A stretch of DNA of 64,000 bases from positions 104,123,868-104,187,867 of the forward strand of contig NC_084797.1 in the NCBI RefSeq assembly GCF_963169125.1, read 5' to 3'. The notes below the pieces were generated by a model. That model saw only the letters and a program-made list of their open reading frames with translations. It made no database searches and was not told where the DNA came from. Both the position numbers and the translations under genes were made by a program. Positions 1 to 11,751 of the stretch are shown in pieces. How positions within the stretch are numbered: the first letter of the stretch is position 1; each line of letters starts with the position of its first letter. Source of the DNA: Humulus lupulus. Lineage: Eukaryota; Streptophyta; Magnoliopsida; Rosales; Cannabaceae.

Positions 1-1965
1 GGATAGTTTATTTGTGATTCTTCTTGATGTACTCAACTCATGAGATCAAGAGAATAGGCCTGAGAATTGGTTATTTTATTTTCAGGGACAGAGAAAATTA
101 TCGTTCTATTTTTCACAGAGCGAATGTTCAGAGTAGTCTCACTCTCTTCACTTATCTTCCTCTGAATAATTTTTTGATCAGTCATACTTAACAGAAAAAA
201 TTCAAAATTTAAAAATTAAATCTGTAACCATTTTACAATTTACTTTTAAATAATTAATTATTCCATTAATGAAAAAAATCCAAAAACCAATTTTTGAATT
301 ATCCATTAATTAATTAATTAAATAAATAAAATTGAAAATCCCATCCCTGAAAAATATCATGCCCTACACGCCACACACAGTCCTGGACTGTGTGTGAACG
401 TGTAGCTTCCTAATTTCTAGGGATATTAGTTTTTCAAATTTTATTTAATTATTTATTCAAATTTCTTTGTCAGATAAGATCTAACAACCTGATAGTTAAT
501 TCAAATTTGAATTCAAATTAACAATCTATTTAATTAATTATCAAATATAATTAATAATTTGAATAAATATTAATCTTTTAAATTCAAATCCAATTTGAAC
601 TTATCAGATTATTTTCTCCCACTCAAATAAAGATATTTAATTAATTCCACTAATTAATTAAACCCAAAATTTTTGAAAATAAATATTTAATTAATCATAA
701 TTTCGAAAATTACAATTAATTAATTATTTAATTAAATTTCGAAAATTAATTTAATTATTTAATATAATTTCAAAAATTATATAATAATTAAATATTAATT
801 AATTTGGTTAACTACAACTAATTTGTAATTAATTAATTAATCACTATTATCATATAATTGCATATTTGGCCTGAAGAACAAATTTCTTCCTAAATATGTC
901 TTTAAACTATTTTCCCTTCATATCAACTCTTACCTTGAACAGTGTTGATAGAGCCGCTATGGGGACCTATGGACCTATAATTCCAAGCTCCAATAAATTT
1001 GAGATTATTAATTAAACTCTTTAATTAAATAATCTTAATTTATTAATCTCATGATTGTTCCACTATAAATATGAGACTGCACTCTTGTAATTATAGACAT
1101 TTCATTTACTGAGTACTTTATAATCATAAAGCGTCCATTGATTTAATCATTCCATACAACTTGATCCTCTAATAATGGTTCATAATTAATCGGGAATAAA
1201 ATTACCGTTTTACCCTTTTAATTATGTCTTGTTTCCTTAAGTACCATTGACTCTACTAGTGAAGGTTAATTCATAACTAAATTATGAATTTGAGCTCAAT
1301 AACCTTTCAGTCCCAAAAGTCAACCCTTAAGAGAACCATCATTCAATCTCTTGCGAGAAGGTATAGATTCCATATCTGTATACTATGTCCCCAGCCATCT
1401 ATATTAATGAGTTCCCAAAACAAAAGTTTTTAGCCTGATCATTCTGACAGACCCTAACAAGTGAATCAAAGAACTCATATAACATAAACAGGAGTTCGTA
1501 GTAACCTCAAGATTAAGATCTATTTGTATATGATCATCAGTTGATATATTTAATTAATACTTCGAAACGGTATTTAACTAAGTATTAATAAACATATCTG
1601 GTCCAGTTCTATATATTTTCTAATATATAAAGCACCTCCACTAAAGTGTCCTACCACACTAGTGATCCGGATCTAGATCACATGTATTCATAATACTAGT
1701 GGACCGTACTTGTAGTAATTAATCTAAAGATTCCATAACTTTATTTTACTGTGAACTATTCAAGTTCATTTATCTCAAACACAATCCTCTCGTACTAATA
1801 CATGTTTGAGATTACATTCATGAACTTAGGATTTTTCCTGATATTTACATAATATTATCATTGAATAATATAGTCCATAAAATATATGCATAACAAATTC
1901 AATTTATTTATTTATTTCATAAAAATAATGTCTACTACATATGCTTTCAAGGCACATTTCCAACA
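1..1965 (-). repeat. Copia LTR copy (possible solo LTR), open at left edge
   Basis: AT-rich LTR read on the minus strand. Its start is the reverse complement of ...TTTCCAACA at 1957-1965. It shares long blocks with 1966-2806 and 46443-47999, such as the 'gacctatggacctataatt' segment near 963 and 'cactagtgatccggatctag' near 1660. It abuts a second, truncated LTR copy with no internal sequence between them. The simplest reading is a solo LTR, or the end of a related element, inserted into the 3' LTR of the large Copia element. Its other end lies outside the window. No gene is seen here. Confidence 0.7.
364..405. other. Conserved hairpin inside the Copia LTR
   Basis: A perfect 12-bp inverted repeat, CACACACAGTCC (372-383) and GGACTGTGTGTG (385-396), is flanked by an outer stem CTACACG/CGTGTAG. 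The related LTR at 47155-47206 keeps a similar hairpin with a different sequence. This suggests a structured part of the LTR transcript, perhaps in the R region near the polyadenylation site. That role is inferred. Confidence 0.6.
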
Positions 1966-2806
1966 TATCCCACTATAAATATGAGATTGAACTCATTACA
2001 TACAATGTTAATCCTTTATTAATGGTTCCTAATTAAAAGTGAATAAAATTACCGTTTTATCATTTTAACTATATGTAGTTCCTAGTGTACCATTAACTTT
2101 ACTCGTGAAGGTTGTATCACAACAAGTTTGCGACGTGGGCGCTCATAACATTTTCAGTTCTAAAAGTCAACCCAATAGGAAATCATTATTCAATCTATAA
2201 TAATGTATAGATTTCATATTTGTTAAACTATGCCCCCAACAATATATATCATTGAGTCCCCAAAACAATTGTTCTCAGCCTGATCATTTTGACAAACCTT
2301 AACGCATGAATCAAAGGATCATATCACATATATAGGAGTTCATAATAACATCGAGATTACGATCATCGTGTATATTATCATTGTTTGATGTGTTTACTTA
2401 ATACTACAAAATGACGTTTAAACATGTATTAACAAAACACATCCGGTCTAGTTCTATGTATCACTATATATAAAGGACCTTCACTAAAGTTTCCTACTAC
2501 ACTAGTGACCCGGATCTAGGTCACTTGTATTCATAATACTAGTAAACTAAACTAGCACTAATTAATCTAATGATTTCATAAATTTATATTACAGCGAACC
2601 ATTTTAAGTTTATTATCTCAATCTCGATCCTCTCATACCAATATGAGATTAAGACCGCATAGATGAACTTTAGAATTTTTTTATATTTACTTAATATTAT
2701 CAACATAATATCGGACATAGTCTACATATATAATAATTTAATTCAATTATTTATTTCATTTACAACATTTATCAACTACAATTTCTTTAAGGGAATTGTT
2801 CCCAAA
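1966..2806 (-). repeat. 3' LTR of the scaffold Copia element (truncated)
   Basis: It ends at 2806 next to a reverse-complement polypurine tract (2807-2819), the junction expected for a minus-strand Copia 3' LTR. It is more like the right-hand LTR (46443-47999) than the copy at 1-1965: both have the 'gttgt-tcacaacaagttt' block near 2112 and 47925. Its far part is missing because the LTR copy at 1-1965 begins at 1965. Confidence 0.75.
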
Positions 2807-3480
2807 TATCTCTCACTTGCCCTAAAGCAAATTGATGCATCTCTCTCAATGTGTCACTCACATTATCCTGAACGAATCTGTCTAAATAAATCTTCATATG
2901 CAGTTTTGTAAGAAATTGATTTGAAGCTATCTTCAGGATCGTTACATCAATTATGTAAATTTTTCTCGAATTAAATGATACTTCATTTCATGTGCTTTTC
3001 CCCTCTCATGATATCTCGGTTCTTCTAGAATAGTTATATCTCCATTGCTTTCGCAATGAGGTACTAGTAGCTTATTCAAGTGTGAAACCCTTTCCAGAAT
3101 GGTAAAGAACTCAGCTAAATCAAATAACCTATTTAACTACTCAATATTTGTTACATTTTCGCATCTATGGTGGAATATACTATTTAGAAATGTCTAACGC
3201 ATTTCCAGATTAATGTGTTTCCTCCACAGTTATAGAAACTGATTTTGATATCAATCTTTGAAGATTTATATCTAATTCAAAATCAGTTCATCCTTTGGGA
3301 TTTTAGGTCAGTGACTAAATACACAACCATATAATCTTTATTATATTCAAGATACTCAAAAAATCAAGTCCTTATAATTATTCAATGACTCAATAAAAAA
3401 TTGGATTGACAACTGCTAACTATTCCCACTATTTAACAAATGTCAATTTGAACGCATAGCATTCCTTACATTAAACAGTC
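2807..3480 (-). pseudogene. pol: Copia pol: end of RNase H plus polypurine tract
   Basis: The minus strand of about 2960-3070 encodes a degraded Copia RNase H C-terminus. It reads like the family's '..EEPRYHERGK..YHLIRE..' block, which normally precedes the pol stop. Stops and frameshifts are frequent. The 3' end runs into the tract 2807-2819 and then the LTR. The segment stops at 3480 in the CAGTC target duplication of the element at 3481-18071, and continues at 18072. Short open frames on the plus strand here (for example 2663-2911) are chance. Confidence 0.75.
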
Positions 3481-4079
3481 TGTTGACCCTCATTTTGGTC
3501 AACTGACACGGAGTCAAATGCTTGATGTGATAGAAAGTATTGAAATGAATCTAATGGAAAGAAAAGTAAACGACACAACAAATTATAGTGGTTCGGCCCC
3601 ACGAATTGGTAATGACCTACGTCCACTTAAGCTATTATTGATCTTAATTCTCAAAGGAGTGATCAAAGAACTAGGGTTCTTCGAGTTTCACAAGCCTTAG
3701 AGGGATGAGTAATACAATCGAAAGGTAATAGCTCAAATTCTCTTCTAAAGCATATAACAAAATCAGTCCCAAAAGTCCTTCCCTTGAGCTATTTCTTCTC
3801 TATTTATAGGCTCAAGGAGGATTACATGAATTAGTTGCAGATATTCTTCCCTAAATAATTGGATCATCAGGTATCATGGGAGATAATCTCGGATATGATT
3901 ACAATTGTACAAGATTATCTCAAAATATACGGAGTACACGACCAAGCTGGTCGTATATAAAACCCAAATGTTGTGCCAGGGGAATCTCCTTGGTCGATGG
4001 TCGAACAAAACCTCTGCCAGGTGTCAGCCACGTGTTAAAAATGTTTGCCACATCATCCACACCTACTCTTTGGATAACA
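3481..4079 (-). repeat. 3' LTR of the 3481-18071 element (599 bp)
   Basis: It begins TGTTGACCCT and ends GGATAACA on the plus strand. The segment 3584-4079 is repeated almost unchanged at 17576-18071, including 'tatagtggttcggcccc' and 'cgaccaagctggtcgtatat', a short palindrome. It lies directly after the target duplication CAGTC. No protein is encoded; open frames here are LTR artefacts. Confidence 0.9.
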
Positions 4080-4094
4080 TTTGCCCCCCAAGTT
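4080..4094 (-). promoter_or_regulatory. Polypurine tract of the 3481-18071 element
   Basis: The reverse complement reads AACTTGGGGGGCAAA and abuts the LTR. This is the usual plus-strand DNA primer of plant Gypsy elements and fixes the element's direction. Confidence 0.85.
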
Positions 4095-4315
4095 TATTTA
4101 TTACGACCAGCAATAAATAAACTTTTAGGAAAATGACCTTTCGATTACCCCACCAAATCTATCAGAGTAGTTCGTGCCTCCTTGGAAAAAGTGACCTACC
4201 CACGTCCAATCATACCTTTTTGGTTCCCAAGCAATCCTATGACGGCTATCACTCTTCCCCATACTTCGAAAAAAGGGGAACTTATGATTACCTCTTTTTT
4301 CCATATCTCAGGCAA

Positions 4316-4500
4316 TATAAATAGCTTCCAGAATTTCCTCCTCACTTTTTACAAGCTATTTTTCTGTCAAGAACACTTCCTAGAACCCCCAAGTCAGAAC
4401 CCAGAATCTATTTGAAGACTATCCTTCGTCAGTCCAGGAATCGGCTGTTCGCACACCTACACTTGGAATTTCTCCAAGACTCCACAATCTTCGTATAGGT
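4316..4500 (+). promoter_or_regulatory. Antisense promoter-like TATA box with leader exon and splice donor
   Basis: TATAAATA at 4316-4323 sits 236 bp inside the LTR and points away from it, opposite to the element's own sense. About 175 bp downstream is a good splice donor (ATAG|GTAAGC, GT at 4499). The same arrangement lies inside the polypurine tracts of the elements at 18232-30521 and 32647-44117, where a spliced antisense gene follows. Here that gene is lost. The promoter role is inferred from position and recurrence. Confidence 0.5.
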
Positions 4501-4901
4501 AAGCTTCAGAACTTTTGCACCCTTAATTTTACTGTGCATGCCGATTTAAGCTAGAATGCTAGGTTCAGATACTGCTTGTGTTCTTGGGTATAGATGCATG
4601 AAAATAGGGCATGTGTCGAGTGATGCTAGATATGGTAGTGTATATTTGCCTTTTAGGGGTCATGAATCAGTTTGATAGTTGAGATCATAAATTTAGGACG
4701 TAAAATCGAAGTAAAAATTCGATTTTTAGGTTAGTTGAAAAACTGGGTGTTTCCCGCCCTTACTGAAGTTGAAAAACTTTTTCAGAAATTTTTTTTACTT
4801 TCACTTTTTGATCTGTTTTTCAAACATTTCGTATGAAAAATTTAGTTTTCGTTAGAATGCTGCTGTATAAAAGTTAGACTTTTATACACGAGCAGTGTTA
4901 T
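4501..4901. other. Remaining interior of the Tat-like element, no gene
   Basis: AT-rich, intron-like sequence after the splice donor at 4499. No reading frame or family is recognised. It ends where the Tekay-type LTR begins; the five bases before it (GTTAT, 4897-4901) should be that insertion's target duplication. Confidence 0.5.
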
Positions 4902-6990
4902 TGTAACGACCTAAACTTGCTAATAAGGCTTGGAGCCATGATTAGTGTGCCTGGAGGGCAATAATTGTTCTATTGCATTAATTTATGTGAATTTAATGAA
5001 TATGTGATTAGTATGCATGTGGACCCCATTTGTATGATAGGGGTAAATTTTTAGCCCGCTGTGGGCATATATGTGATAATTGTATTATGTGATTTGTACC
5101 ACGTGAGTGTGGTGTTATTATTGTGATGCACGTGCCGAGACGGTCCTAGAGAGCTAGTTAACTCAAAAGTCACAACGTGATTTTATACCCGGCTCGGGAG
5201 GAGCCTAGGGGTATTTTGGGGAATTTTGTGAGTTGAGTTGAGAACTAGTGGTTATAGTATTGGTGATTGAGTAACCTGGGTAACCATTTGTAACTGCTGT
5301 GAGTAACAAGTTTAGATGGAAAATGGTATAATTGAAATAGAAGTGAATGGACTAGAGTGCCCTTGAAGGTTTAGTTAGGAAAGGATTATTAGGAGGGGTA
5401 ATGTGGTCATTTGGCAGGGGGTTTAGACAAAGTTCAGCTGGGTTAAAGGGGGTACACGGTTTAGGCTTGGTCATATTTTTGTTTTGTTAAAAATAGAGAG
5501 AAGAAAAGCTAGAAGGAAAAGGTAGGGCAAGAAGAAGAAGAAGAGGTGTAGAAGGAGCTGAAATTTTGAGACTTAGGAGAAGAAGCAAGGGAGCTTAGGG
5601 TTGAATTCTTCATTCAAGGTAAGGATTCTATGTAAATTTAAGGCTTGTTTCTGTTTTGATTTGAGAAATTTAAATGCATGAGTTAAGTTTTTTTTTAAGT
5701 TTTGGTTGAGTTTGCTGAAATTAGAAATCAAAGGGTGGATTTTGGGTGTGATTGTGTTTTGATATTGATACTAGTGTTTATGGGTTGTTAGATGGTTCAT
5801 TTGAGGCTTTAAATTGATCTTGGGGTTTAGGTAATTGTTTGGGATGATTTGGAGGGGTTTTAGCTTGGGAAAAATGCAAGAGAAAACCCAGAAATCTGGG
5901 TTCGCGAAGGAGCGCCGCGGCCCTGTTCTTGGGCGCCGCGACCCTTGAGGGGAGTGTCGCGGCCCTAGGCCATTTTGACAGCAAAAAATTTGGGTTTCTA
6001 GGGCTTTTTCCCGGGGACTCGGGGGATGGTTCCAATGTATTTTTTTATGGAATTAGAGGTCACGAGAGTACGGGATTGGTCCCGGGAAGTGGTTTTGGGT
6101 TGGTTAGTATTGAAAAGTGTTTTATGTGTGTTGTGACTAGGATTTCGGAGAGGCTCGTGCTAGAGGACCATGCTTGTGGCCTTGGTGCATCGGAAAGCTC
6201 GGGATACAGGTAAGAACACTGTAGCACCCGTAGGACAGGGCATGGACCCATAGTGTTAATGCAGGGCACGACCCTAAATTGTATTACATGTTATGGTATA
6301 GTTTTGATTGAATTGTTATATGTTTGAATGTTATTTGAATTATACTATATGTGATTATAGTAGAGAGAACGGCAAATGAGCCGAGAATGGCAAAGGTGCT
6401 GAGAACGGCAAATGGGCCGAGAACGGCAAGGGAGCCGAGAACGGCAAAGGAGCCAAGAACGGCAACGGGGCCGGAAGTAACACTTAGCACATGAAGCGTT
6501 TGTTTAGTTTAATGGACTACTTGGTTATTTGTGGATTATCTGATAGGTTGATCATATAATATGCATATGATATGTGTTGTTTGAGTTTTCTTGCTGGGCT
6601 TCGGCTCACGGGTGCTCTCTGTTGCAGGTAACGGCAAAGTTAACTTCTACCAGCCATGAGTATGGAGAGCATGAAGCGGCGCGTACATGTTTGGCCTGCC
6701 CGACTGCTTTGGTTGGGGGCATTTTCTAAATGGCTGTGTTAACCTGTAATTTGATAGTCAATCAACTATAAACTTATTTTAAGTTGTAAAACATTTTGCA
6801 AACCTTATTTTGGGATCCCAAATAATAGATACTTGAAGTTTTCAATAAAGTAAACCATTTTCAAAAGATTACAGCCTTAACTTTTGCTTAGTCACACTTT
6901 TGTTTTAAAAACCTCGGTTAGCGAGTTATTTGCACAGAGTTTTCTTTTAAAACTCACTTGGTAATGACTCTAAGGAAGTAGGGCGTTACA
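4902..6990 (+). repeat. Tekay/Del-family Gypsy 5' LTR (about 2.1 kb)
   Basis: It starts TGTAACGACC and ends GGGCGTTACA, followed at once by a tRNA-Met type primer site. It aligns along its length with the LTR at 51011-53210 and the solo LTR at 40844-43250. Shared blocks include 'gctaataagg', 'gagacggtcctagagagct', the 'ttcgcgaaggagcgccgcggcc' GC-rich core and 'gagtatggagagc'. No partner LTR is seen downstream. Confidence 0.85.
6364..6476 (+). repeat. Tandem repeat of about 18 bp inside the Tekay LTR
   Basis: About six units built on 'gccgagaacggcaaaggg', each slightly changed. The homologous part of the other Tekay LTRs (42560-42640, 52520-52610) has fewer, looser units, so the array expanded in this copy. 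The minus-strand frame over it is an artefact. Confidence 0.75.
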
Positions 6991-8785
6991 ACTTGGTATC
7001 AGAGCGAGCCAAGGTTTATTGGTTATGGAGATTGACCGAACATGTACGCTTGCTGTCAGTAACAAGCTCGACTCAGGGTTGGTTGGTATGAATGATTGAT
7101 ATGCTTGAACATATGTTTGAATGCCCTGTTTGCCTGCTTATTTATATGGAGTATGATGAATGAGTTGACATATGCATGAGATACTGTTAGGGCTTAGCCC
7201 TTGACTATTACATGTTGAGATTAAAGCATGCTGAATAATATTATTATGGCAGGAGGATGAATATTGGGATAATGGGTTGCATATTGAGTGTATGTGGTTA
7301 ATTGTCTAAATTAAATCCACATGTAATATATGTTTATTGGCTTGTGTGAAGCATGGTGAAATGTGAGTATAATTAGTTGTGATAAAATTTGGTAATTAAA
7401 TGTATGGCATTGTGGATTTGGCCTAATATGCTTTATGTGTGCATGATAACTGTGGTTATTTGGATCTAGTTGTGGAGGAGTTTGGTCAGTAGTGGCAGGT
7501 GAACTCAAATTTTTTGTTCCTAGTATGGTTAAGTGGACTTGACATTGTGTTGAAGGGGGATTCTAGATAGTAGTTGGAGTTAGAAGATCTCCATTTATCC
7601 CTGAAAGCAGCAGCAGATGGTCACTAGTGTGTGAGTAAGCTGTGGAGCTTAATAGTTGAGATGGAACTGAAGAGCAGCGGACTTCTTTGGGAAAAATAGC
7701 TGCTTTGTATGCTTTAACAGTAAGGTTACCAGTGTTGGTTTATTGTGAGGGTATGGACAGATAAGGGTATTATATGAAAGGCTTAAAGGGTGTTATCCTC
7801 TGGTTTTGAGGAAAGTTCGGGTTGACAAAGAATTTATTAGTGGATGGGCAAAGTTAATTCCACCCTTAGTTATAAGAGGATGGGAGACTATGACTAATGG
7901 GTTGTGTTAAGTATTGTGCTTGAGGGATGCCTGGACATGGCACTCAGGCCGAGGCATTGGCATAATGGGCTAGAAAGAACTCAGATGATGAATTGATAGA
8001 AGAGGTTATACAGACATGATCTGAACTGTGGAGAATGGGGACCTTATAAGCTTGGTTTAGAATGATAAAGTAGCAACAGGGTACATCTATGGGCTTTGTG
8101 ATTTGGGTAATTCATTTCGGGAAATTGATACGGGCGGATGCAGTTGGAAATGATGATGACCCATTTAAGGATATAAACTCTGGAATAGTCCAAAGTATTT
8201 GTGCCGCTCCGATGTGTGTACCCGTCATCTGTATGGGGACAGCGGAAAGGGCCATGTTGTTCGAAGAATGATGAATGATGTAAAGAGCATGAATGCTGCA
8301 GGGCAAGGGATGTAAAAGATGGTACTTCTATTGGTAAAATTCATTAAGGGCAGATTCTCGATTATTGAGGTAAAAGGATCCCAGACAGTGCTAGGGCACC
8401 TAATTTGTGATTGGAAAGAAGCCTAATTGAAAAGGTAGTCATCAAGATGGTGACAGGAATCAGGGAGGTTATTTGGTATGCACATGAGGGAGAGGATGCC
8501 ACCTGAGATGATGTGGGGTGAGGGCACGACTTCTATATGAAATAATTCGACATGTTAGGATGGATTTCCCACAGTGAGGAAACGGAAAACTAGAATGCCT
8601 CGCTACATTCGAAGTTCGAGGCTGATTCCTCGAGGATGAATATTTAACTGAATGGTTTATGCTTTGGTCATGAAACGAACTAGAAGAACTCGGTGTTGAG
8701 AATGTTCCGAGAGGGAGTTAGACATAGAGAGTTTGCCTCAAGGGTGCAATGCGAGAGGCTGAAGATAGTAGTATTTATTGAGGAG
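6991..8785 (+). other. Interior of a Tekay-family element, non-coding
   Basis: It starts with the primer site (TGGTATCAGAGC at 6994-7005) and a leader that matches the one at 53211-53400. After about 7550 no gag, protease or pol motif is visible on either strand. Either this is a non-autonomous derivative or the coding part was replaced. Small frames such as 8089-8271 have no recognisable domain. It is cut at 8785 by the next LTR. Confidence 0.6.
6994..7005 (+). promoter_or_regulatory. Primer binding site, tRNA-Met type
   Basis: TGGTATCAGAGC lies four bases after the LTR end. It is complementary to the 3' end of plant initiator tRNA-Met, the usual primer of chromovirus-type Gypsy elements. 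Confidence 0.9.
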
Positions 8786-10005
8786 TGTTGAGGCTCAAAA
8801 TCTCACCAAGGGAAAATATGAGATCAACGCCATGAAGACCCCATTTACACGACATAGAAGCAATGGCCTCGCTCGGCCAGTCAGGCACGGACACTATTGG
8901 CCTCGCTCGGCCACGCCCGCGCGCACCAGGTGGCCTCGCCCGGCCACGCCCGCGCACCCCAGGTGGCCTCGCTCAACCACGCCCGCGCGCACCAAGTGGC
9001 CTCGCCATCTAGGCCCCGTGGTGGCCTCGCCCATGCCCACGGAGTGGCCTTGCCATCTAGGCCCCGTGGTGGCCTCGTCCATGCCCACGGAGTGGCCTCG
9101 CTATCTAGGCCCTGTGGTGGCCTCGCCCATGCCCACGAAGTGGCCTCGCCCATGCCCACGGAGTGGCCTCGCCATCTAGGCCTCGTGGTGGCCTCGTCCA
9201 TGCCCACGGAGTGGCCTCGCCCATGGCCCCGAAGTGGCCTCGCCCATGGCCCCGAAGTGGCCTCGCCATCTAGGCCCCGTGGTGGCCTCGCCCATGGCCT
9301 CATGGGGGTCACATCCGCAGCACAATCGGCCTCGTGAACAGCCAAGAGGGCCACGCCATCAATAAGCCTTCCAAGGTGGCCTCGCCAAGGAATGAGAGCT
9401 ACGTCACCTAGTGGCCACGTGAGTAGATCCATATACCAAGAGTCCCATTCCTTACACCTTGAGACCCCAATGCTTAGAGGCTCCAGTGCGAGTCGAATGG
9501 GACATACTTGTACGACCTAGTACTGAGTACAGACACCAATACCAGTGGGACTACTGGGATAAGAGTTATGGCCCGTACGTCTACGTCCAAAGGACAGAGT
9601 CGACACCACTATCACCTGCGCCACTATGCCTGCCACAACTCATTAGACATGGGTATAGACAAGTAGTGGAGACATCCTCCTGACACCTGCTCCTGTACTG
9701 GATGTACGACCAGAACCTCTAAAGCCACTCCCCTGACATAGTATTTATGTACCACTTGGTCTCCTGGACCACCATGTACCTAAGGCCATTAGAGCCTACT
9801 ATAAAATAAACTGGAACACCACGTGAAGGGGGGTTGGAAATTTTACTGTAGCAAAGGCTTGAATGTGAATGAAAGACTGAATTCTCCATTATTGTTCTAT
9901 CATTGTTCTTCAGGGATTGTTTAAGTTTCTACAACTTTTCCATTAGTGATCTTGACTTGATAATTTTTCCAACTCAACTTAGTTGACGAGTTCTCACCGT
10001 CAACA
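8786..10005 (+). repeat. 5' LTR of a second TR-GAG family copy (1220 bp)
   Basis: It begins TGTTGAGGCTCAAAATC and ends CTCACCGTCAACA, just before a primer site. Its ends match, in reverse, the LTRs at 32647-33753 and 40582-44117. The centre carries a GC-rich minisatellite, as those LTRs do, but with a different unit. The preceding AGGAG (8781-8785) should be the target duplication. No 3' LTR partner is present. Confidence 0.8.
8880..9310. repeat. GC-rich minisatellite in the LTR
   Basis: Repeats of about 23-25 bp built on 'gtggcctcgcccatgcccac', sometimes alternating with 'catctaggccccgtg', fill about 430 bp. The low-complexity open frames on both strands here (8778-9337 plus, 8775-9432 minus) are products of the array, not genes. 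Confidence 0.85.
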
Positions 10006-10028
10006 GTTTGGCGCCGTCTGTGGGAACG
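10006..10028 (+). promoter_or_regulatory. Primer binding site region of the TR-GAG family
   Basis: TTTGGCGCCGTCTGTGGGAA follows the LTR end. The same motif appears in reverse at 40562-40581 beside the 5' LTR of the other copy. The tRNA used as primer was not identified. Confidence 0.7.
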
Positions 10029-10073
10029 TTAGTTTCAAGCTACTGTTGCACCATTATTTCCGGCAAGAAGAAA

Positions 10074-10835
10074 ATGCCAAGACATTCAAAGCGACTGAGG
10101 GAGCCACGAGAGGTAGAGGTTCACCTGAACGGAGTCCAGCTGAAGGCCTCCATGAAGGACGCTCCTCCACCCAGAGACGTGGAGCCCCCGAAAGACCCTG
10201 AGGTTCATGGAGGTGATAGAGTGGCCTCATCACCGGTCGCCCCACCTGTAGAAAGTCCTTCAAGAGCACCATCGAAAAATGCTAATGAGTTCCCTCCTCC
10301 AAAACCACCGCAGGTACCGAACTCCGGCCGGCAGGACCCGGGCCCTTCTGCCCGTAGGCATGATAAGCATCCCCTGGTCCATTCCGTGAGCTCAAGTTCG
10401 AAGTCTCGGTTCTATGAAGAGGAAATACGTGAGCTCCACCGTAAGAACCAAAGGTTGGAGACCACCTTGGAGAACATGCAAGAGGTCCTGAACGGCCTGT
10501 TACAGGGTAAGTCGAGCGTGACCTTGCCTAAGAGGAAAGAGAAGGGCAAGGATGGGGTGGAGACCACTGTACCAGTAGATCATAGAGGACGGGTTGCTGG
10601 AGAAGAGACTTCAATGAGTTGGTTTTCTGATGGGGTCAGCAGGAATGATGGATCTGAATCTAAATTTGAATCAGCATGTGTTTCAGAGGAAGGAAGTCCA
10701 TTAGAACATTCTCGAAGGCATACATCCCAGAAGTCCACATTTTCGGAGGGAGCTGCTGGGCATTCAAGAACTCCTGCCTCAGGTAATTTCCTAGAATTGC
10801 AACTACTGGCGAGGGAACTTTGCTTAGTTACATAG
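10074..10835 (+). pseudogene. gag: Chimeric frame: TR-GAG gag N-terminus fused to captured sequence
   Basis: The first roughly 170 residues match the gag N-terminus of the minus-strand copy at 39666-40514: a basic start MPRHSKR, a proline-rich stretch, then a coiled-coil-like segment ending KRKEKGK. I chose the start at 10074 because that is where the other copy's gag begins; the frame is open from 10008. Similarity ends near 10590. The last roughly 80 residues (acidic and Ser-rich) come from the captured-gene segment to the right, and a splice donor (CAG|GTAATT) lies near 10783. The fusion marks a deletion junction. Whether it is expressed is unknown. Confidence 0.7.
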
Positions 10836-11400
10836 ATACCAACAAAAAGAATATGTGTAATTCCATATTTGAAGTTATATGAATGACCAAAAACAACACG
10901 TTTACACATGATTGTGTTCAACTAATAAAGCTTTCCATCATGTTGCTTAATATTTACATTGTTTTTTTAACCCAGTAAGTAGCTTTAAAAATCGATGCTT
11001 TGTCAAATGGAGCTTTTTAATTTCAGTACTTTTATATGTCAAATGCCTTTGCTTATTGCTGTCTTTGGTTTAGTTTAGTTTGCTGTTCACTTTACTTGGT
11101 TGTTTATGTGATACTCATGCTAGTTGCTTCTATCTTTTTTATTACTGGATTTTACTGGTTTCTCTTAGGATGGGGATTTTACTGGGTGGTGGATAACTTA
11201 TGGCTATCTAGAAGTTGGAAGATTGAACTTCTGAAGTTGCAAAATAATGATACAGTATTTTTGTTTCTTGATCATTCTCACCAAGTACTAAGAGGTTGTT
11301 TTTGCTTTTTTTTTTCTTGATGCATTTACCAGTTGGGTAAGCGGGGTCTTGGATCCAGAAGGCAGTGCATCTGGAGATGTTGTTACATCAGTTAAAAGGT
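10590..11400 (+). pseudogene. Captured gene fragment, unrecognised exons
   Basis: Two stretches look exonic by splice signals. The first (about 10590-10782) is Ser/Glu-rich and ends CAG|GTAATT. The second (about 11322-11398) encodes a short segment ending in VTSVKR, followed by GTAGGC. I cannot assign them. They may be the start of the ATAD5-like gene fragment that follows, or a third captured gene. The hydrophobic frame at 11036-11320 is mostly intron-like T-rich sequence. Confidence 0.4.
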
Positions 11401-11751
11401 AGGCTCTTATTTGTTATTTTTGTTTACCTATTTATGTAGTTTCTGCTTTAATGGCTGGTGTAATTTGTTTTTGTCTTTTCTGTATATATACTCTTTTGTA
11501 TCATTACTTCTTTAATGAGAATTGATTCTATTAATTCAGTCAGTAAGTTTGATTCTATCTGCTTTTCTGAATTCCATGGAGCAAGGAAGTTGTCTCGTTT
11601 TGCTTACCTTTATGTACATGTTTCTCTTGAAACTTTACACAAAAGTATTGTTTTATGTACATTTTCTAATTATCTGTTTATTTAATTAAACAATATCACA
11701 ATCACAGTCTAAATTCATACTGATCACCTAAGCGGGTCAGGGCAATATCCA

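Noticed and set aside
2663..2911. An 82-codon frame
   Set aside because: It spans the Copia LTR end, polypurine tract and antisense of RNase H; cannot be a gene.
8775..9432. Overlapping Arg/Pro/Ala-rich frames on both strands
   Set aside because: They follow the GC-rich minisatellite in the LTR and have no domain.
11036..11320. Hydrophobic frame that looks like a membrane protein
   Set aside because: T-rich intron-like sequence; no family match and no start context.
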